Origin: JACCTU01 sp963788055
Lineage (GTDB): Bacteria > Actinomycetota > Thermoleophilia > Gaiellales > Gaiellaceae
Reading direction: 5' to 3'
NCBI GenBank assembly: GCA_963788055.1
Contig: CAWBFA010000002.1
Span: forward strand, 850,537-914,536
DNA: 64,000 bases
The translations under genes were made by a program, and so were the position numbers. The notes beneath the pieces are model-generated. The model saw only the letters and a list, made by a program, of their open reading frames with translations, did no database searches and was not told the DNA's origin. The number at the start of each line of letters is the position of its first letter. Position 1 is the stretch's first letter. Positions 19,168 to 29,300 of the stretch are shown one piece after another.

Positions 19168-19476
19168 CTAACGCGAACGAGGGTCGAGCTCTTCGACGTA
19201 TTCGCCCGCATCGCCCGTCTTTTTCACAACCCAGTAGCCGTCGTTCTCGCTGACTACCGTCTCGACTTCTGGCGTGAAGTGGACCGGCAAGACAGCAAAC
19301 TGCGTCGGATCTGTTCTTACGTCCTCATACTGCGCGGCTGTCAGCGTGACCTGGAACGTGCAGTCCGCGTTCGCGCACTCGCAGAAGTACTCGAACGCGC
19401 TGTCGCTCCCGAGCCTGTCGGCCGCCTCCTTGATCCGTTCGTTGACCTCGCGGAAGAGCGCCTCGTTTTGCGCCAT
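19168..19476 (-). CDS. Small cytosolic protein with CxC...C motif, function unknown
   Basis: A 102-residue protein from ATG 19476 (MAQNEALFREVNERI); a GTG at 19497 would add seven residues. It has a helical N-terminus, then FEYFCECANADCTFQVTLT with three close cysteines that could bind a metal, and YWVVKKTGDAGEYVEELDPR at the end. I have seen this pattern in uncharacterised actinobacterial proteins but cannot assign a role. It is on the same strand as the TetR gene, upstream of it with a 132-bp gap. Confidence 0.6.
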   Translation of the reverse strand: MAQNEALFREVNERIKEAADRLGSDSAFEYFCECANADCTFQVTLTAAQYEDVRTDPTQFAVLPVHFTPEVETVVSENDGYWVVKKTGDAGEYVEELDPRSR

Positions 19477-19594
19477 CCGCCTCTCTCGCTCGTCCACGCC
19501 GCCACCCTAGCTTCAAACGCCACCGGCTCCAAGTTTCGAATGACCCCGGCACGGCGAGGAAACCGGAATCAGCACCGAGTTCCCGCAGCGAAGC

Positions 19595-19735
19595 ATGCTC
19601 ACGATCCTCCTTGCGACGTGCGAGACAGCATTGGTGACGTTCCGGAGTCACGAAAACCAGGTCGACCGTGAACTCCTCACGGATCTGGAACGCTTGATTG
19701 AGCGAACGCGGACGGCGCTCGAGTCCCTCGTGTGA
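19595..19735 (+). CDS. Possible small protein of 46 residues
   Basis: ATG 19595 opens a short frame: MLTILLATCETALVTFRSHE, then an amphipathic acidic/basic helix rich in Leu, Glu and Arg to the stop at 19733-19735. The regular helical pattern looks protein-like rather than random. No clear ribosome-binding site is seen, so this is a tentative call. Confidence 0.35.
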   Translation: MLTILLATCETALVTFRSHENQVDRELLTDLERLIERTRTALESLV

Positions 19736-19837
19736 CGAGGCCTCCCGACGCCTCGGCTTCGAGCTCGCGGGACGGTAGGTCGGGTGAAGCCACCGCACTC
19801 ATCGGCGCCGGATCCCCCGCCGTAGCAGGGCTCTGAA

Positions 19838-19986
19838 TGGAGCTGGCCGGGCTCGAACCGGCGACCTCCTGGGTGCGATATCGACCGAACTAGGTCACAT
19901 AAGGCAAATTCGTTTCTGTTCAGCCACGCCAGCTGCGCTTGGGGCGGCTGAGATCTGCTCAGTTCGGTAGCACGGACGGTAGATCG
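19838..19986 (+). repeat. Dispersed repeat R3 (tRNA-Ala-like 3' half plus tail, subtype B)
   Basis: The tRNA 3' half is on the minus strand at 19838-19879, with T arm and acceptor strand intact. On that strand it is followed by a hairpin (CCCTGC, TACG loop, GCGGGG; + coordinates 19814-19830) resembling a terminator. The middle (AAGGCAAATTCGTTTCTG...) resembles that of R4, and the tail GCTCAGTTCGGTAGCAC ends at 19986. No gene is seen in the rest of 19736-20203. Confidence 0.85.
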
Positions 19987-20203
19987 GTCGCTCGCGGGTC
20001 GCCGGCGATCGCGCTCGTGGCACTCGCTGACGACGAAACGAGCTGATCCCCGCACTCGTGCTCGAACGCACAGCTGCCCGCATCTAGCGGGCTCGCGCGC
20101 GCAGCCAGATCCCATCCGTCGCGAACGCCCAGCTCGGCGGCGCGACATCCCTCTGGGAGTGGATCGGGGATGACGTGGCGACGGTCTGCCGGCCCGTGAC
20201 GCG

Positions 20204-23166
20204 CTATTCGAGCCCGGCCGCAAGCGAGAGCAGAAACTCGCGGTGGGCGCGTTGCGCCGCGGCGACCGAGCCGAGACTCCTCTCGAGTGTCTCGAGCTCG
20301 GCCTGCAAGCGAAGCCTCGGAAGTGCCTCGGCCGTCTCTCGGAGGGCTGGGAGCACGCGCCTGACATGGCGGGGGAACCGCTCCCAGCCGAACTTCCGAC
20401 CGCCGTACCCGCGAGCGAAGTCGTCGGACGCCTTGACGATCGTCGCCGCGCCCGGCAGCTTCTCGAGCCGACCAACGCGCGTGTAGAGGTCCCGCTGCCA
20501 CTCGACGTTGTGCAGCACGGACGCGGGGTCGCCCTCCTCGAGCTGGACCATCGTCTGGAACGCGTCCAGCGCGTTCAGCAGCGTTGCGTGCGTGGGCAGG
20601 GCCTTTTCGGACGATCTCGCGGTGACGGCGCCGCCCAGATGCCTGACCGCCGCGCGCAGCGCGAAAGGATCCTTCCCGGCCCGCAAGACGAGGCTGTCGA
20701 TGCAGACGCGGATGCCGTCTTGATGCTCGCGAAGGAAGCGGAGATACGCGGCCGGTGCGACCGAGGCGCGGTTGACGAGGCTGCGGGCGCCCGCACTCTG
20801 TCGTTTCGCTTCCGAGTCGTCGAAGGCTTCGGCGAGCCGCCCAAAGCGGAACATGTGCAGCTCCATGTTCCACCGGATCGCGGCGGCAGGTCGCGAGGGA
20901 ACGGGTGCGATCGCGAAGCCGTTGACGGCGGCGGTTCCCACGAGCTCGGAGAAGTCGATCGGCAACGGCGTCCGACCGTCACCGGTGCGCGCTTCGGTCG
21001 TGACCGCGACCCACCTCCGCTCGCCGGGGGCCATCTCGGCGAGGACCAGGCGCCCCTCCTGCGTGCGCTTGACTCCGCGCTCGCCGACAACCCCGATCCC
21101 GATCCGCCCCAGCCGCTTGAGGACGGCGGGGTCGACGTGGTATTGCAGGACGAGGTCGCGCGTGAACATCGCGGCGTTGCGGATGAGTGCAAAGGACGAC
21201 TCCGAGCCGGATCCACTCGACGGAGGTGGGTACATGTTCCGCTGCGCCTTGTTGTTGTCGTTCAGCACCATCAGGTCCGTCGACGGCCAGCCCGGGGCGT
21301 GACCGAGAAGGCTCGGGGACACGATTGGATCTCCGGGCGCGGTGATCTCGACCGCGAAGCAGATGTGGTCGGTCATCGTCGGCCCGAGGTGCCACTCGTA
21401 ACCCGGCGTGGGCGTCTTGACGAGGTCGCCGGCACCGAACGCCACCGCGAGGTCGGGGTCGGTTCCGGCGTTCTGGTACACGCTGCCGGTGCCGAAGGGC
21501 GAGACGAGGAAGTGCGCGTTGACCGTCGCGGCGCTGCCACCCGCGTTCCTTCGGATCCGGACGAACCCGAAGTTGCGGCCCGACTGACCGGGACCCATCT
21601 TCGGGTACTCGTTGATCGGCTGGTCGTTTGCGTTGAACCCGCCGGGATCGTTCTTCTTCCTGCGGTTCCAGACGTCGCTCGTCCGGTAAAAGACCGGATG
21701 CGTCGACGGCTCGAGCGCCGTTGTCGCCGCTCGTGGGGCTGTCGGTCCAGTCGCGAACATAGAAGTCCGCGTCCGGCGCGAGAGTCGTCACCTTGACGAA
21801 GAACGGGTCGATCGACACCGGCACGGCGGTGACGCCGTCGTTCGCGAGGAGTGTCTGCGTCGCCATGTTCACGTTGCGCTGGAAATGACACCCTGGGGGA
21901 AGTTCGCAGCGTTCGGCGTGTTGTTCGCGCAGAAGACCCCGTAGAAGTCCTTCCGACTGCCATCAGGCCGATGTAGTCGCCGAGGTACGGGCCGAACACT
22001 CGCGCCGGCGCGTTCGCCGGCGTGTTCGAGAGAATCCGATTGTTCACCGTCGACCAGTCGTTATCCGTCAGCTCGATGTGGGTCTGCCAGCGCTGGTTCG
22101 GCGCCGTCCCGTCGAGCTGCTGGTACATGAAGCAGACCCGGCCGCGGCTGTTGATCGCGAGCGCCGGGTTGATCGCGCCCGTGATGACTCTCAGGTCAGC
22201 GCCCGACCAGGCTGGCCGCGGTTCTGCGACCGCCGGACGTGCAGCGTGCTCAGAGCGCCGGCGTTGTCGGCCCAGGCGGAGTACACGTTGTCGCTGTTGC
22301 GCGGGTCAACCGCGATGGCGACGTTGCCACCGAGGCGCTCCTGGCCGAACGCGGCCCCGGTGTTCCAGACGACGTTGACACCGCTGACGACGATCTGACC
22401 CCGCTGGCCGTCGCCCGAGTCGAGCAGGTCGTTGAACTGCGTCGCGCCGGCCGCCCAGGCGTCGTCGCGGACGACGACGATGTTGCACGTCCGGATGGTG
22501 CCGCTGACCGCGGTGCGCGCGGCGTAGATCGCGTACACGGTCCCGTCGAGATGGACGGCAGGGCGGATGTGCGGGGAGTCCTGGTTGACGGTCGTGGCGC
22601 GCGTGTCGAGCCGCCGGGCGATGAAGTTCGCAGGAGGCGGAGGGTTGCTGCGCCGCCGTTCAGCGAAACGTCGACGGTCGCGGTGTTGGGCGCAGTTGCG
22701 AAGTCGTTGTTCCCGACGTACACGCGGTCGGTCCCGATGCCGCCGCCGCGCCATCACGGTCGCGGCCTGCACGAACGGCTGGTCGACGTTCGGGTCCGGG
22801 GCCGCGGTCGACCAGTAGCGTTGCCGCCGCTGCGGCCGTGAAGTTGTTCGTCCGGAGGATGTTCATCCGGAGGCCGAACGGTTGCTGGAGAATCCCGATG
22901 TAAAGCCGGTTGCCTTGCGTCCCGAAGCGCATGCAGATGTCGCCGGTCGCGGGGTTGCTCGGCACGATCGTGTTCAGGACCCAGGTGTTACCGCCGTCGG
23001 TCGAGACGTAGATCGGCGCGTTCGGACCGTTCGCTGGGTCGGGGGTGAACGCGGAGCCGGCGATCTGCTGGGGACTTGCGAGATTCACGGCCACCATCGG
23101 CTCGCTGTCCTGATTCGACTCACCGCTCAGGCCGTTCGGGATCATGTTGACGACGGACGTCGGCAC
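20204..23166 (-). pseudogene. Large sialidase/BNR-repeat-like protein, multiply frameshifted
   Basis: Successive frames on one strand join into a protein of about 985 residues. It begins MPTSVVNMIPNGLSGESNQDSEPMVAVN, has an Asp-box (STDGGNTWVLN), then GTDRVYVGNNDFATAPNTATVDVS, PAVHLDGTVYAIYAAR, GGNVAIAVDPRNSDNVYSAWAD and SRGRVCFMYQQLD, the beta-propeller style of exo-sialidase-like proteins. A long C-terminal part (MGPGQSGRNFGFVRIRR to the end) is not a propeller and I cannot name it. Frames change near 22820, 22720, 22640, 22195, 21965 and 21750. Six breaks in 3 kb is more than in neighbouring genes, so real decay is possible. It lies 9 bp after the upstream gene, as in an operon. Confidence 0.6.
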
Positions 23167-23175
23167 GGTGACCTC

Positions 23176-23916
23176 CTATCGGGCGCGTGTGACGAGACTG
23201 CGCACGTGCTCTAGCTGGTCGCGCCGCTGGAAGTCGCGGGGATCGAGCGCCGTAAACGTCCCCGGCGGGAGCCCCGGGAACTGCTCCCTGTGCAGGATCC
23301 AGACTCCGTCCTGCGCCGGCTGGGGCTTCGGCCGCCAGTACCACTGGATGTCGTCGCTCGTCGGGAACGCAAGCAGAACAGGCTCGTTGGCCGAGTGCCG
23401 GCCCTTCTCTACCGACTCGACCTCGATCTCCGCGACGAACCAGCGGGGCTCGTGCTCGCTCTCACCGAATCGCTCGGGCTTTCGGGGCGGTGCGATCCGG
23501 GCGACCTTCCCGACCACCACGAGGCTCGCGGCGGCGATCCGCTCGAGCAGCTCGCTCTCGTGGGCACGAGCTTCGGCGTTCTCGAGCTGCCCCGCGAGCT
23601 TGTCCATGTCGTCCTCCGAGGCCCTACCCACCTCCAGTACCGCGATGCTCTCGCCGTAGAGCCAGCCGGTCGCGAAGAAGATGGCGCGTGAGCCGCGCTT
23701 GACGTCCGGCTTCCGGAGCTGGATCGTGATCCTGCGGCCCGTCTGGTCGCCGACGAGCTCCGGCGCTCTGAAAACGCGCTCGACGCGGACGACCGCCGTG
23801 GCGTCGTCGACCGGCACCGACGGAACTGTCGCGGCGGCTGTGCGCTGCACGGTTCCAGAGAAGATGAACGGCGAGCGCACGAGGCTGTCGAGTTCACGCG
23901 CCGCCATCGAGTCCAC
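23176..23916 (-). CDS. Uncharacterised protein with two similar halves
   Basis: A 246-residue protein without signal peptide. The phrases SPFIFSGTVQRT and ASLVVVGKVARI, each followed by a VERVF- or VESVEKG-type strand, suggest two copies of an OB-fold-like beta barrel, such as is seen in TIMP/netrin-like domains. This is a visual impression. It is the first gene of a pair with the sialidase-like gene (9-bp gap), so the two may act together. ATG 23916 is used; ATG 23907 is possible. Confidence 0.5.
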   Translation of the reverse strand: MDSMAARELDSLVRSPFIFSGTVQRTAAATVPSVPVDDATAVVRVERVFRAPELVGDQTGRRITIQLRKPDVKRGSRAIFFATGWLYGESIAVLEVGRASEDDMDKLAGQLENAEARAHESELLERIAAASLVVVGKVARIAPPRKPERFGESEHEPRWFVAEIEVESVEKGRHSANEPVLLAFPTSDDIQWYWRPKPQPAQDGVWILHREQFPGLPPGTFTALDPRDFQRRDQLEHVRSLVTRAR

Positions 23917-23943
23917 TCCGTCGAGCGTTCAGGGACTTCGCCG

Positions 23944-24225
23944 TCATCGCCCCGAGCCTCTCCGCACGAAGGACGCCACGCCCTGGTGAACGCCTGAGGC
24001 ACGGATCGCGACGCTTGTCGCCACACCGAGGTAGACGAGGAGTGCGTCGACGGAGACGAAGAGCGGCCACAGCGAACCTCCGAGCTCACCGTTGATCGCG
24101 CTCGCACAGGCTCCTCCAACGAGCGCGACGACGACAGTGGCAAGAGCCCTCAGCCGTTGCCGGTCGACGAACGACAACACGTATCCCGCTGCTGTCCCGA
24201 GCGCGAACGGAAGGAACTCCTTCAC
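23944..24225 (-). CDS. Small membrane protein, three helices
   Basis: A 93-residue protein with hydrophobic helices at FLPFALGTAAGYVLSFV, LATVVVALVGGACASAI and LFVSVDALLVYLGVATSVAI, and a basic tail. I do not recognise the family. It is just upstream (27 bp) of the 246-residue gene on the same strand and may head that operon. Clear ribosome-binding-like GGAGATCC precedes the ATG. Confidence 0.55.
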   Translation of the reverse strand: MKEFLPFALGTAAGYVLSFVDRQRLRALATVVVALVGGACASAINGELGGSLWPLFVSVDALLVYLGVATSVAIRASGVHQGVASFVRRGSGR

Positions 24226-24587
24226 CGGATCTCCTCTTCGATCCGGCCCCGATGAACGCGACCGCCGCCTGCGGCGCTGCTCGCTATCCCTGACGCATCC
24301 ACTTCAACTCTCTCGCTGACGGATGCCGCAGTTTCGCGCCGGCCACACAACGGAGTAGCCAGCCTCGTGACGACCATGCCATGCGCGCCTCGATCCGTCA
24401 AGGGCCGACCTCCGGAAGGGCGAGTTCGCTGCTGCCGGCAAGCTGCCGCCGGGTCGCGGCTGTCCCGGATCGTTGACATCCGCGAACGGCTGTAGAACAC
24501 TTGCCTCCTGCGGCGCGTCTGACAGGGGTGGACGAGTCATGACACGCGAACCGGTCCCTCCGGCCGCTTGACGACAGGACGGCACTT
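24226..24587. other. Intergenic region between divergent genes
   Basis: No gene supported. It separates the minus-strand membrane-protein operon from the plus-strand tyrosinase group and so must hold promoters for both, but I cannot point to convincing -35/-10 boxes. Confidence 0.3.
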
Positions 24588-25033
24588 GTGACCCGGTTGC
24601 AGTATCGGCTTCCGGCGCCTGCGCCTCGGGCGCAGCTCGACGACGCGGAGGCAACGGTGGTTGTGACGGGGCGCGAGGCCGAGCTCGAGAAGGTCGGCGG
24701 CGATGTGCAGGCGGTCGTCTTCGTTCCGCCCTCGCCTCCCCGTGGCTTGCCGACTTGGCGGAGGCGGTGGAGAGCGGACGGCTGCGCTTCGAGCGGACGG
24801 TCACTCGCCTGCGCAACGCGACGGAGATCGACGCGTGGTTCGAGGTGAGCTTCCCGCGGAACGTCCTCGCGCCGAGCGTTCGGCGCGCCTTGAAGGATCA
24901 CGTCTTCTCGCTCATACGGCGAGCGGGTGCGACGTCGCGGTCGTCCCACGCCAACCGCTCGTCGGCGGGTCTGAGCAGAGCCGGAGAGCGCCGTCCTCTC
25001 CGGTCGCCGCGGGAGGTCGGCGCTGATCGCTGA
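24588..25033 (+). CDS. Uncharacterised protein, frameshifted
   Basis: Two overlapping frames join: VTRLQYRLPAPAPRAQLDDAEATVVVTGREAELEKVGGDVQAVVFVPPSPP, then WLADLAEAVESGRLRFERTVTRLRNATEIDAWFEVSFPRNVLAPSVRRAL. The break is near 24740, where one extra base in the CCCCG run would explain it. It is soluble and its function is unknown. It ends 36 bp before the tyrosinase and may be co-transcribed with it. The true C-terminus is uncertain because the sequence after FSLIRRAG becomes Arg/Ser-rich. Confidence 0.45.
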
Positions 25034-25069
25034 TGTCCCGATCGAATCGTCCACCCATGGAGGTGTCTC

Positions 25070-26014
25070 ATGTCGGAACACGGAGGGAGACCCCACGACG
25101 GCCCACGGAAGGAGGACCAGCACGGGCACCGGCCGCACACTCCGCCCTACTTCGAGCCGGACTACGACCATCCGCTCGAGCACGAGGACGAGCCGCCGGA
25201 CAACCCCCGCTATCCCGATCCGCGCATCTACGGGAGCTACGCGTCGAAGCAGCCGCCCCGCTACGTGCCGCACCCATTCGAGCACACGTGCTTCAGGCCG
25301 CGCAAGGAGGACTACAAGCCGCCGAAAACGTGCGACGGCGATGACGGCGATGAGGAGCTCTGCATCCGCAAGGACCACCGCATGCTGACCGTGGACGAGC
25401 AGAATCGCTTCCTCAACGCGTTCTCGCAGATCAACGCAGTGAACGCACTCGGCCCGCTCGTGGACATCCATTCGAACTCGATCCATCAGATGCACGGGAA
25501 CCCGCGCTTCGTGCCGTGGCACCGGATCTACCTGCTGCGGATGGAAGAGCTGCTCATGAACGTCGACCCGACCGTGTGCATCCCGTACTGGAAGTCGAGC
25601 GAGGAACAGGCCTTTCCGTCATGGCTCCTCGGTTTCACACCGACCGTCACGCTGATCAGCGGACCTCACACCGTGACCCGAAACGTCGGCGTGTTCGCGA
25701 CGCTGCCGAACGCTTCGGCGGTGGCGGCTGCGATGGCCAACGGCACCTTCAACTCGTTCGCGCCGGCGCTCGAGGGGGTGCACAACTCGGGCCATGTCTG
25801 GGTCGACGGCTCCATGGGAAGCATCCCGACTGCGCCGGCCGACCCGGTTTTCTGGATGCACCACGCAGAGATCGATCGCATCTGGGCCGAATGGCAAGCG
25901 GCGAACCCCGGTCAAAATCCGCCATTGACCGGCGCCGCGGCGACGATGGACCCATGGTCTGAGACCGAGGTCGACACGCGAGACATCACCGCCCTGGGGT
26001 ATGCCTATGCATGA
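25070..26014 (+). CDS. Tyrosinase-family type 3 copper protein
   Basis: A 314-residue protein of the tyrosinase/polyphenol oxidase family. The CuA site is seen as histidines in VDIHSNSIHQMHGNPRF and FVPWHRIYLLRMEE, and the CuB site as VHNSGHVWVDG and DPVFWMHHAEIDRIW. The first 90 residues are rich in His, Pro, Asp and Glu and carry no signal peptide. These enzymes oxidise phenols to quinones. A GGAGGTG ribosome-binding site lies just before ATG 25070. No separate caddie (copper chaperone) gene is present; the following small gene overlaps the stop by 4 bp. Confidence 0.9.
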   Translation: MSEHGGRPHDGPRKEDQHGHRPHTPPYFEPDYDHPLEHEDEPPDNPRYPDPRIYGSYASKQPPRYVPHPFEHTCFRPRKEDYKPPKTCDGDDGDEELCIRKDHRMLTVDEQNRFLNAFSQINAVNALGPLVDIHSNSIHQMHGNPRFVPWHRIYLLRMEELLMNVDPTVCIPYWKSSEEQAFPSWLLGFTPTVTLISGPHTVTRNVGVFATLPNASAVAAAMANGTFNSFAPALEGVHNSGHVWVDGSMGSIPTAPADPVFWMHHAEIDRIWAEWQAANPGQNPPLTGAAATMDPWSETEVDTRDITALGYAYA

Positions 26015-26367
26015 TCGCGAAGGCTGCGGCACCAAAAGAACTGATCAATCGTGTTAGAGCTCGCCGCCTTCGTGGATCGCTCTGGGCTGTCCACGGCCTC
26101 ATGAAAGGGAGAAGCGAGCGTCGCTCGTTCGCTGATCGCGAGCTCGTCACGGAAATCGAGCGCGCGCGCGAGACGTTGAAGGGCGATCTTCCGACCGACC
26201 GTAGGAACGCGGTTCGCGCACGACTCGAGCAGCTGATCGCCGAGTACGAGGAGATCGAGGCCATGCCGACCTGGCCCTTGAACCGTCGCCTCCGGCGACG
26301 CTTGACCGTCGCGAATCTTGTGCCTGTTGTGCCGCTCGTCGCGCAGGCAGTGGAACTCGCGGACTGA
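26011..26367 (+). CDS. Small helical/membrane-edge protein, function unknown
   Basis: A 118-residue protein: a charged helical N-terminal two thirds (ERRSFADRELVTEIERARETL, ARLEQLIAEYEEIEAMPTWPL) and a hydrophobic end (LTVANLVPVVPLVAQAVEL). The phrase MPTWPLNRRLRRRLTVANL resembles the end of uncharacterised actinobacterial proteins anchored by one C-terminal helix. The ATGA overlap with tyrosinase says the two are translated together. Confidence 0.55.
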   Translation: MIAKAAAPKELINRVRARRLRGSLWAVHGLMKGRSERRSFADRELVTEIERARETLKGDLPTDRRNAVRARLEQLIAEYEEIEAMPTWPLNRRLRRRLTVANLVPVVPLVAQAVELAD

Positions 26368-26374
26368 CGCTCGA

Positions 26375-29300
26375 ATGCTGGCCGGCGCCCTCGGATCGCG
26401 GTTGGTAACGAAGGCCATGATTGTGTGCGCGGCGCTTGGTCTGACCTTCGCCTGGCGGCTGGACCGGGCTGTCGGGACGGCGTACGAGCTGGAGTGGGTC
26501 GCGGACGGGGATGGGTTGCGGTTGCCGACCCAGTTCTGGGTTGTCGCTCATGCGGGCGTTGGCCTGGTCTCGGTCGGTCTGTTGGTTGGAGCGGCGCTTC
26601 TGTGGCGCCGGCGTGTGTTCGGCACCTTCTTCGATGGTGTTCTCGGCATGACGTCGTTGATCGCTGCGACTGTGGCCGTGGTTCTTGCGGCTGGTGCCGC
26701 CGTTGCACGGGCCGGTGCGGCGGAGGGCGTCGGAAAGGGAAGCCTGTCGGCGGTCGTTGCGCTCGATCTACTGGCGCTTGCGACCGTGGGGTCGCTCGCG
26801 CTCGCAACCGGCAATCTCGTTTATGGCGGCGACGGTGGTCTCACCGGGGTGTTCCGGAGGGTGTTCCAACGGCAGCGGATGAACGTCGTGGTCGTGCTAG
26901 CGCTTACGGCTGCGCTCGCATTCGTCGGAGATACAAGTGGTCAGGCGATCGACAGCATGCGCAGTTGGAGTCCGTTGGTGTTCGACGCGGAGGGCGCGGG
27001 GTGGTCGAGCCTCGGTGCGGCGCGTCTGACGCTCGGTCTCTCGGCCGCTCTGTTGCTCTCGCTTGTTGTCTACGAAAGTGGCATTCGTCTGACACAGGTG
27101 ACTGCCTCCATGGAGGAACAAGACTTCAACCGTCTTCTGCGTATAAGCCTCGTGCCGATCGTCTGCGGCGCCCTGCTCTGGAAGGTGCTTCCGTTTGGGC
27201 CGGGCATCTTCCTGGCGGGTGTAGTGCTCTTAGTTGTCGCGTTGCTCGACAGGCCGGTCCTGAGCGGAAAGGACGTGCCTCTGGTTGCGTCAGGCGTGGC
27301 CGAGCAGAACGTGCCCGAGTGGCTGGCGATGATGCCGCTTCTTGCGCTCGGCGCGACGTCGGTGACTGCGACAGTCGAAGCGGCCCTCTCGGGCGGGGTG
27401 AACGAGAACACGATGATGAGTGCAGTTCCGGCCATCGCGCTTGGTCTGCTCGCCGTGCTGCTAACGAGACTGCAACCGGTTCGAACGATGAAGGAGGTAC
27501 CGCGTTCTGGTTTCTTCGCCGCAATCGCCGTAATCTGTTCTGCATCACTTGGGCTCCTGCTCGTCGGCGAGACCTGGCTTGCGGCATTGTTCGGTCTGTT
27601 TTGGCTCGTAGTGTTCGCCGTCTACGCGGCGCTGCTCTTTCATCGGCCGCCGGCTGAAGCAACGGAGCAGTGGCGAGCGTTTTCGTTTCCGATTGCTGTC
27701 GGTGGGGGCACCGCCGCGCTGGTCGGGATCAACTCTGATCCCCTCGATTCGGGACGGCTGCTCGGCGTCTTCACACTCGTCCTGCTCGCACTTGCATTCG
27801 CGCTCTGTTTCCTGCACCTCGCTGTGCGTATGACGTTGCGCCGACGTCCGCCCAGACTCCTCTGGTGGTTTGGGCTCTCGCAGCTTCCTGTGCTCACACT
27901 GGCGCTGATCTGGTGGATCGGCGTCGGCGTAATGCAGACACACTTCGGGCCCAAAAGTCTGCACGATGTTCGTCTTGTCGAGCGAGCACCTGTTGCAGTG
28001 ATGAGTACCGAAGGGACGACGCCGCCACTCGAGCGTGCGTTCGATCAATGGCTCTTGGCGCAGGAAGACCTCGAGCGGCCTGCCGCCGAGGGGCCAGTCC
28101 CGCTGATGCTGATTGCTGCACACGGCGGCGGGATCCGTGCCGCTTATTGGACCGCCGCCGCTCTCGACTGCATCGTCGGTGTCTCTGCCGAGGAAGTCGA
28201 CCCTGCCACACTCGTAGATGAGAGCGACGCAGTTCGATCGGCCGCACGGTCAATGGCGTGTAGCTCGCGACGAAGGGATGCCGAAGAGCAGAGGGCGGCG
28301 GCGAAGCGCATCTTCATCGCCAGTGGCGTGTCCGGCGGCGCAGTTGGCCTGTACGCCTACGCGCGGCAGCTTCTTCACAACGGTCAACTCGGAGCAAGCA
28401 GCGACTGGATCGACACACGCCTCGACAACGACTTCGCAGGACCAGCAATTGGCTGGGCCCTCTTCCACGACCTCCCCAACCGCTTGCTCGGCATTCATCC
28501 TGATCCGGGCGCCCCGTGCGGTTGGAAGGTTTTCGCCGCATGCCTGCGCCAGAACCGAGCCGCCGTGCTCGAACAGACCTTCGACGAAGAGTGGGAGCTG
28601 CCGTCAACCGCCGCGCTGCTCCGGCGCTCTTACGATCTTCGCTTTTCCGAAGAAGCTGACGTCAGAGAGAACGCGCGCCTCTTGCCACTCGTCGCTATGA
28701 ACGCGACGCTCACCGGAGGGGAGGCTCGAGCTGTCGTCAGCCCCGCAGATCTCGGCTCCTGGCCACAAGCGGATTCCGACGACCCAGAACGAGGTAAGGA
28801 CAGGCTGCCGCTGGCCGGCACCGTCGAGATCCGAGATGCCCTCTGCGAGACAAACGACATCCGTCTCTCGACGGCGGCGCTGCTCGCGGCGCGATTCCCG
28901 TATGTGACTCCCTCAGGACACATTGGGGACCGGTGCGGATATGGCGGCGAGCTGCGTTCGAGAGACGAAGGCGCGGGGTGCGCGGCCAAGGGAACACGCT
29001 GCGAGGGGCGGTATGTCGATGGCGGCTACGCCGATAACAGCGGGCTGTTCACCATAGTCGCGGTGTGGCCAACTCTGCGGAGCCTGGTCGTCGAGTACAA
29101 CACGAAAGCGCGCGCCGGCGGGCGCCGCGAGATTGCACCAATGATCGTCGAGCTGGACAACCATTACCAGGCTTCCTTGAGCGCTTCGGTCCCATTCGGA
29201 GGCAGCGCGTCGGAGTCCACCATTCCATTGGAGACAGGATTCGGCAGTCGCAGGGCAATCGAGACGTATGCGCGAGCCGCTGCTTACCGAATCCTGCCCA

